Of a DNA stretch of 44,786 nucleotides, positions 44,286-44,786 are shown piece by piece. Under the pieces are notes generated by a model. That model made no database searches, was not told where the DNA came from, and saw only the letters and a list, made by a program, of their open reading frames with translations. Source of the stretch: an uncultured Bacteroides sp. (lineage in GTDB: Bacteria > Bacteroidota > Bacteroidia > Bacteroidales > Bacteroidaceae); the NCBI GenBank assembly GCA_937890825.1, contig CALADS010000018.1, positions 1-44,786 on the forward strand, given 5' to 3'. The position numbers and the translations under genes were made by a program. Each line of letters starts with the position of its first letter. The stretch's first letter is position 1.

Positions 44286-44299
44286 TGAATAATTATGAA
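44286..44299. promoter_or_regulatory. Second ARG-box-like site upstream of argR
   Basis: TGAATAATTATGAA matches the ARG-box core at 12 of 14 positions. It lies further upstream of the argR promoter. Confidence 0.4.
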
Positions 44300-44392
44300 A
44301 GTTTGGTATCTGGATGGCTGAATTTGTTCTGTTTTTCCTCTTCCCGGTATCCGCACCGTCTCAAATCCGGGTTTTCTTCGAATCTCTTTACT

Positions 44393-44447
44393 GGGAGTTG
44401 GTAGGGAGTTGGTTGGGAGAAGGCAGGGAGCAGGTGCGGAGAGGGTG
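44393..44447. repeat. Five-copy 11-bp tandem repeat upstream of the restriction gene
   Basis: The units GGGAGTTGGTA, GGGAGTTGGTT, GGGAGAAGGCA, GGGAGCAGGTG and CGGAGAGGGTG run head to tail, 11 bp each. The G runs recur about once per helical turn. No gene is found in the region 44187-44641, which otherwise holds only the argR promoter elements. Confidence 0.75.
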
Positions 44448-44641
44448 TGAATTTGTTCTATTGGTCGGTTTTCCCTTTTCCGGGGTAATCAGTCTGTGCC
44501 GGGTATGCCGGAAATAATCAAGAGGCAGGGGTTGGAAATGAAACAAAAAAATCCGTTCTTTGCATGGTGTAGCGAATGGCTTTCGGATGCGATGGTATAG
44601 ACACGATATATGACAGTTGAAAATAGTAAAAACAGCGTTAT

Positions 44642-44786
44642 ATGAAGCAGTTTTCAGAAGCGACGCGGGTGCAGATGCCTGCAATGGTTCACCTCACCCG
44701 AATAGGGTATACATACTTCGGTAAGTTAAGCGAAGATAAGAATGGCACGGTCTATGACGGTGACACGAATATTCTTTTGCAGGTAT
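44642..44786 (+). CDS. hsdR: Type I restriction enzyme R subunit, N-terminal fragment (cut by the window edge)
   Basis: The first 48 residues start MKQFSEATRVQMPAMVHLTR and continue IGYTYFGK...YDGDTNILLQV. This matches the conserved N-terminus of HsdR, which cuts DNA at sites left unmodified by the matching methyltransferase. The motor and nuclease domains and the other subunits lie beyond the window, so the identification rests on the N-terminal motif only. The arginine cluster ends here and an accessory defence locus begins. Confidence 0.7.
   Translation, partial: MKQFSEATRVQMPAMVHLTRIGYTYFGKLSEDKNGTVYDGDTNILLQV

Noticed and set aside
1..44786. CRISPR arrays, tRNA and rRNA genes
   Set aside because: No regularly spaced palindromic repeats and no tRNA- or rRNA-like sequence were seen.

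Overview
This window looks like the chromosome of a gut Bacteroidales, most likely Bacteroides or Phocaeicola. The evidence is the many lipoproteins with acidic residues just after the lipidated cysteine, the TAnnTTTG promoter -7 boxes, a hybrid two-component sensor, a serine-type sulfatase, and the arginine/proline cluster order. The organism is inferred from these features only; nothing was compared with a database.

Left edge to 7.2 kb: positions 1-42 carry two 24-bp-spaced direct repeats that resemble the end of an IS21-type element. They abut a mobile-element-type gene with a zinc-finger-like motif and two HTH domains. A leftward operon follows, encoding only exported proteins: a small lipoprotein, a BMP-family binding lipoprotein, a periplasmic-binding-protein/C13 (legumain-like) peptidase fusion, and a leucine-rich-repeat lipoprotein that stops inside a repeat unit. 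Next is a decayed argE-like M20 peptidase remnant.

7.4-13.5 kb: housekeeping genes, namely a long-chain acyl-CoA ligase with a palindrome over its promoter, a two-domain M16 metallopeptidase lipoprotein, and release factor 2. The latter two are divergent from a compact promoter pair.

13.5-26.7 kb: two tandem vitamin B12 uptake operons, each led by a nearly identical cobalamin riboswitch. Locus 1 encodes a BtuB-type TonB receptor, a BtuG-like beta-propeller lipoprotein, an Ig-like surface lipoprotein, and a DUF4988/DUF4465-like lipoprotein. Locus 2 encodes a BtuB-type receptor, a fusion of the BtuG-like propeller to the C-terminal module of the locus 1 Ig-like protein, and a DUF5074-like propeller lipoprotein. 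A long imperfect inverted repeat of unknown role lies upstream of the first riboswitch.

26.8-36.6 kb: an MgtC/DUF4010 membrane protein, then a divergent sugar-acid utilisation set made of a hybrid two-component regulator, a heparinase II/III-type lyase and a sulfatase. No SusC/SusD pair is present.

36.6-44.2 kb: a leftward arginine/proline cluster: argR, a GNAT acyltransferase with a C-terminal cysteine cluster (a candidate for the first step of arginine synthesis), argG, argC, argD, proC, an XRE-cupin regulator and an acyl-CoA synthetase. ARG-box-like palindromes lie upstream of argR. The right edge holds a five-copy 11-bp tandem repeat and the first codons of a type I restriction HsdR gene.
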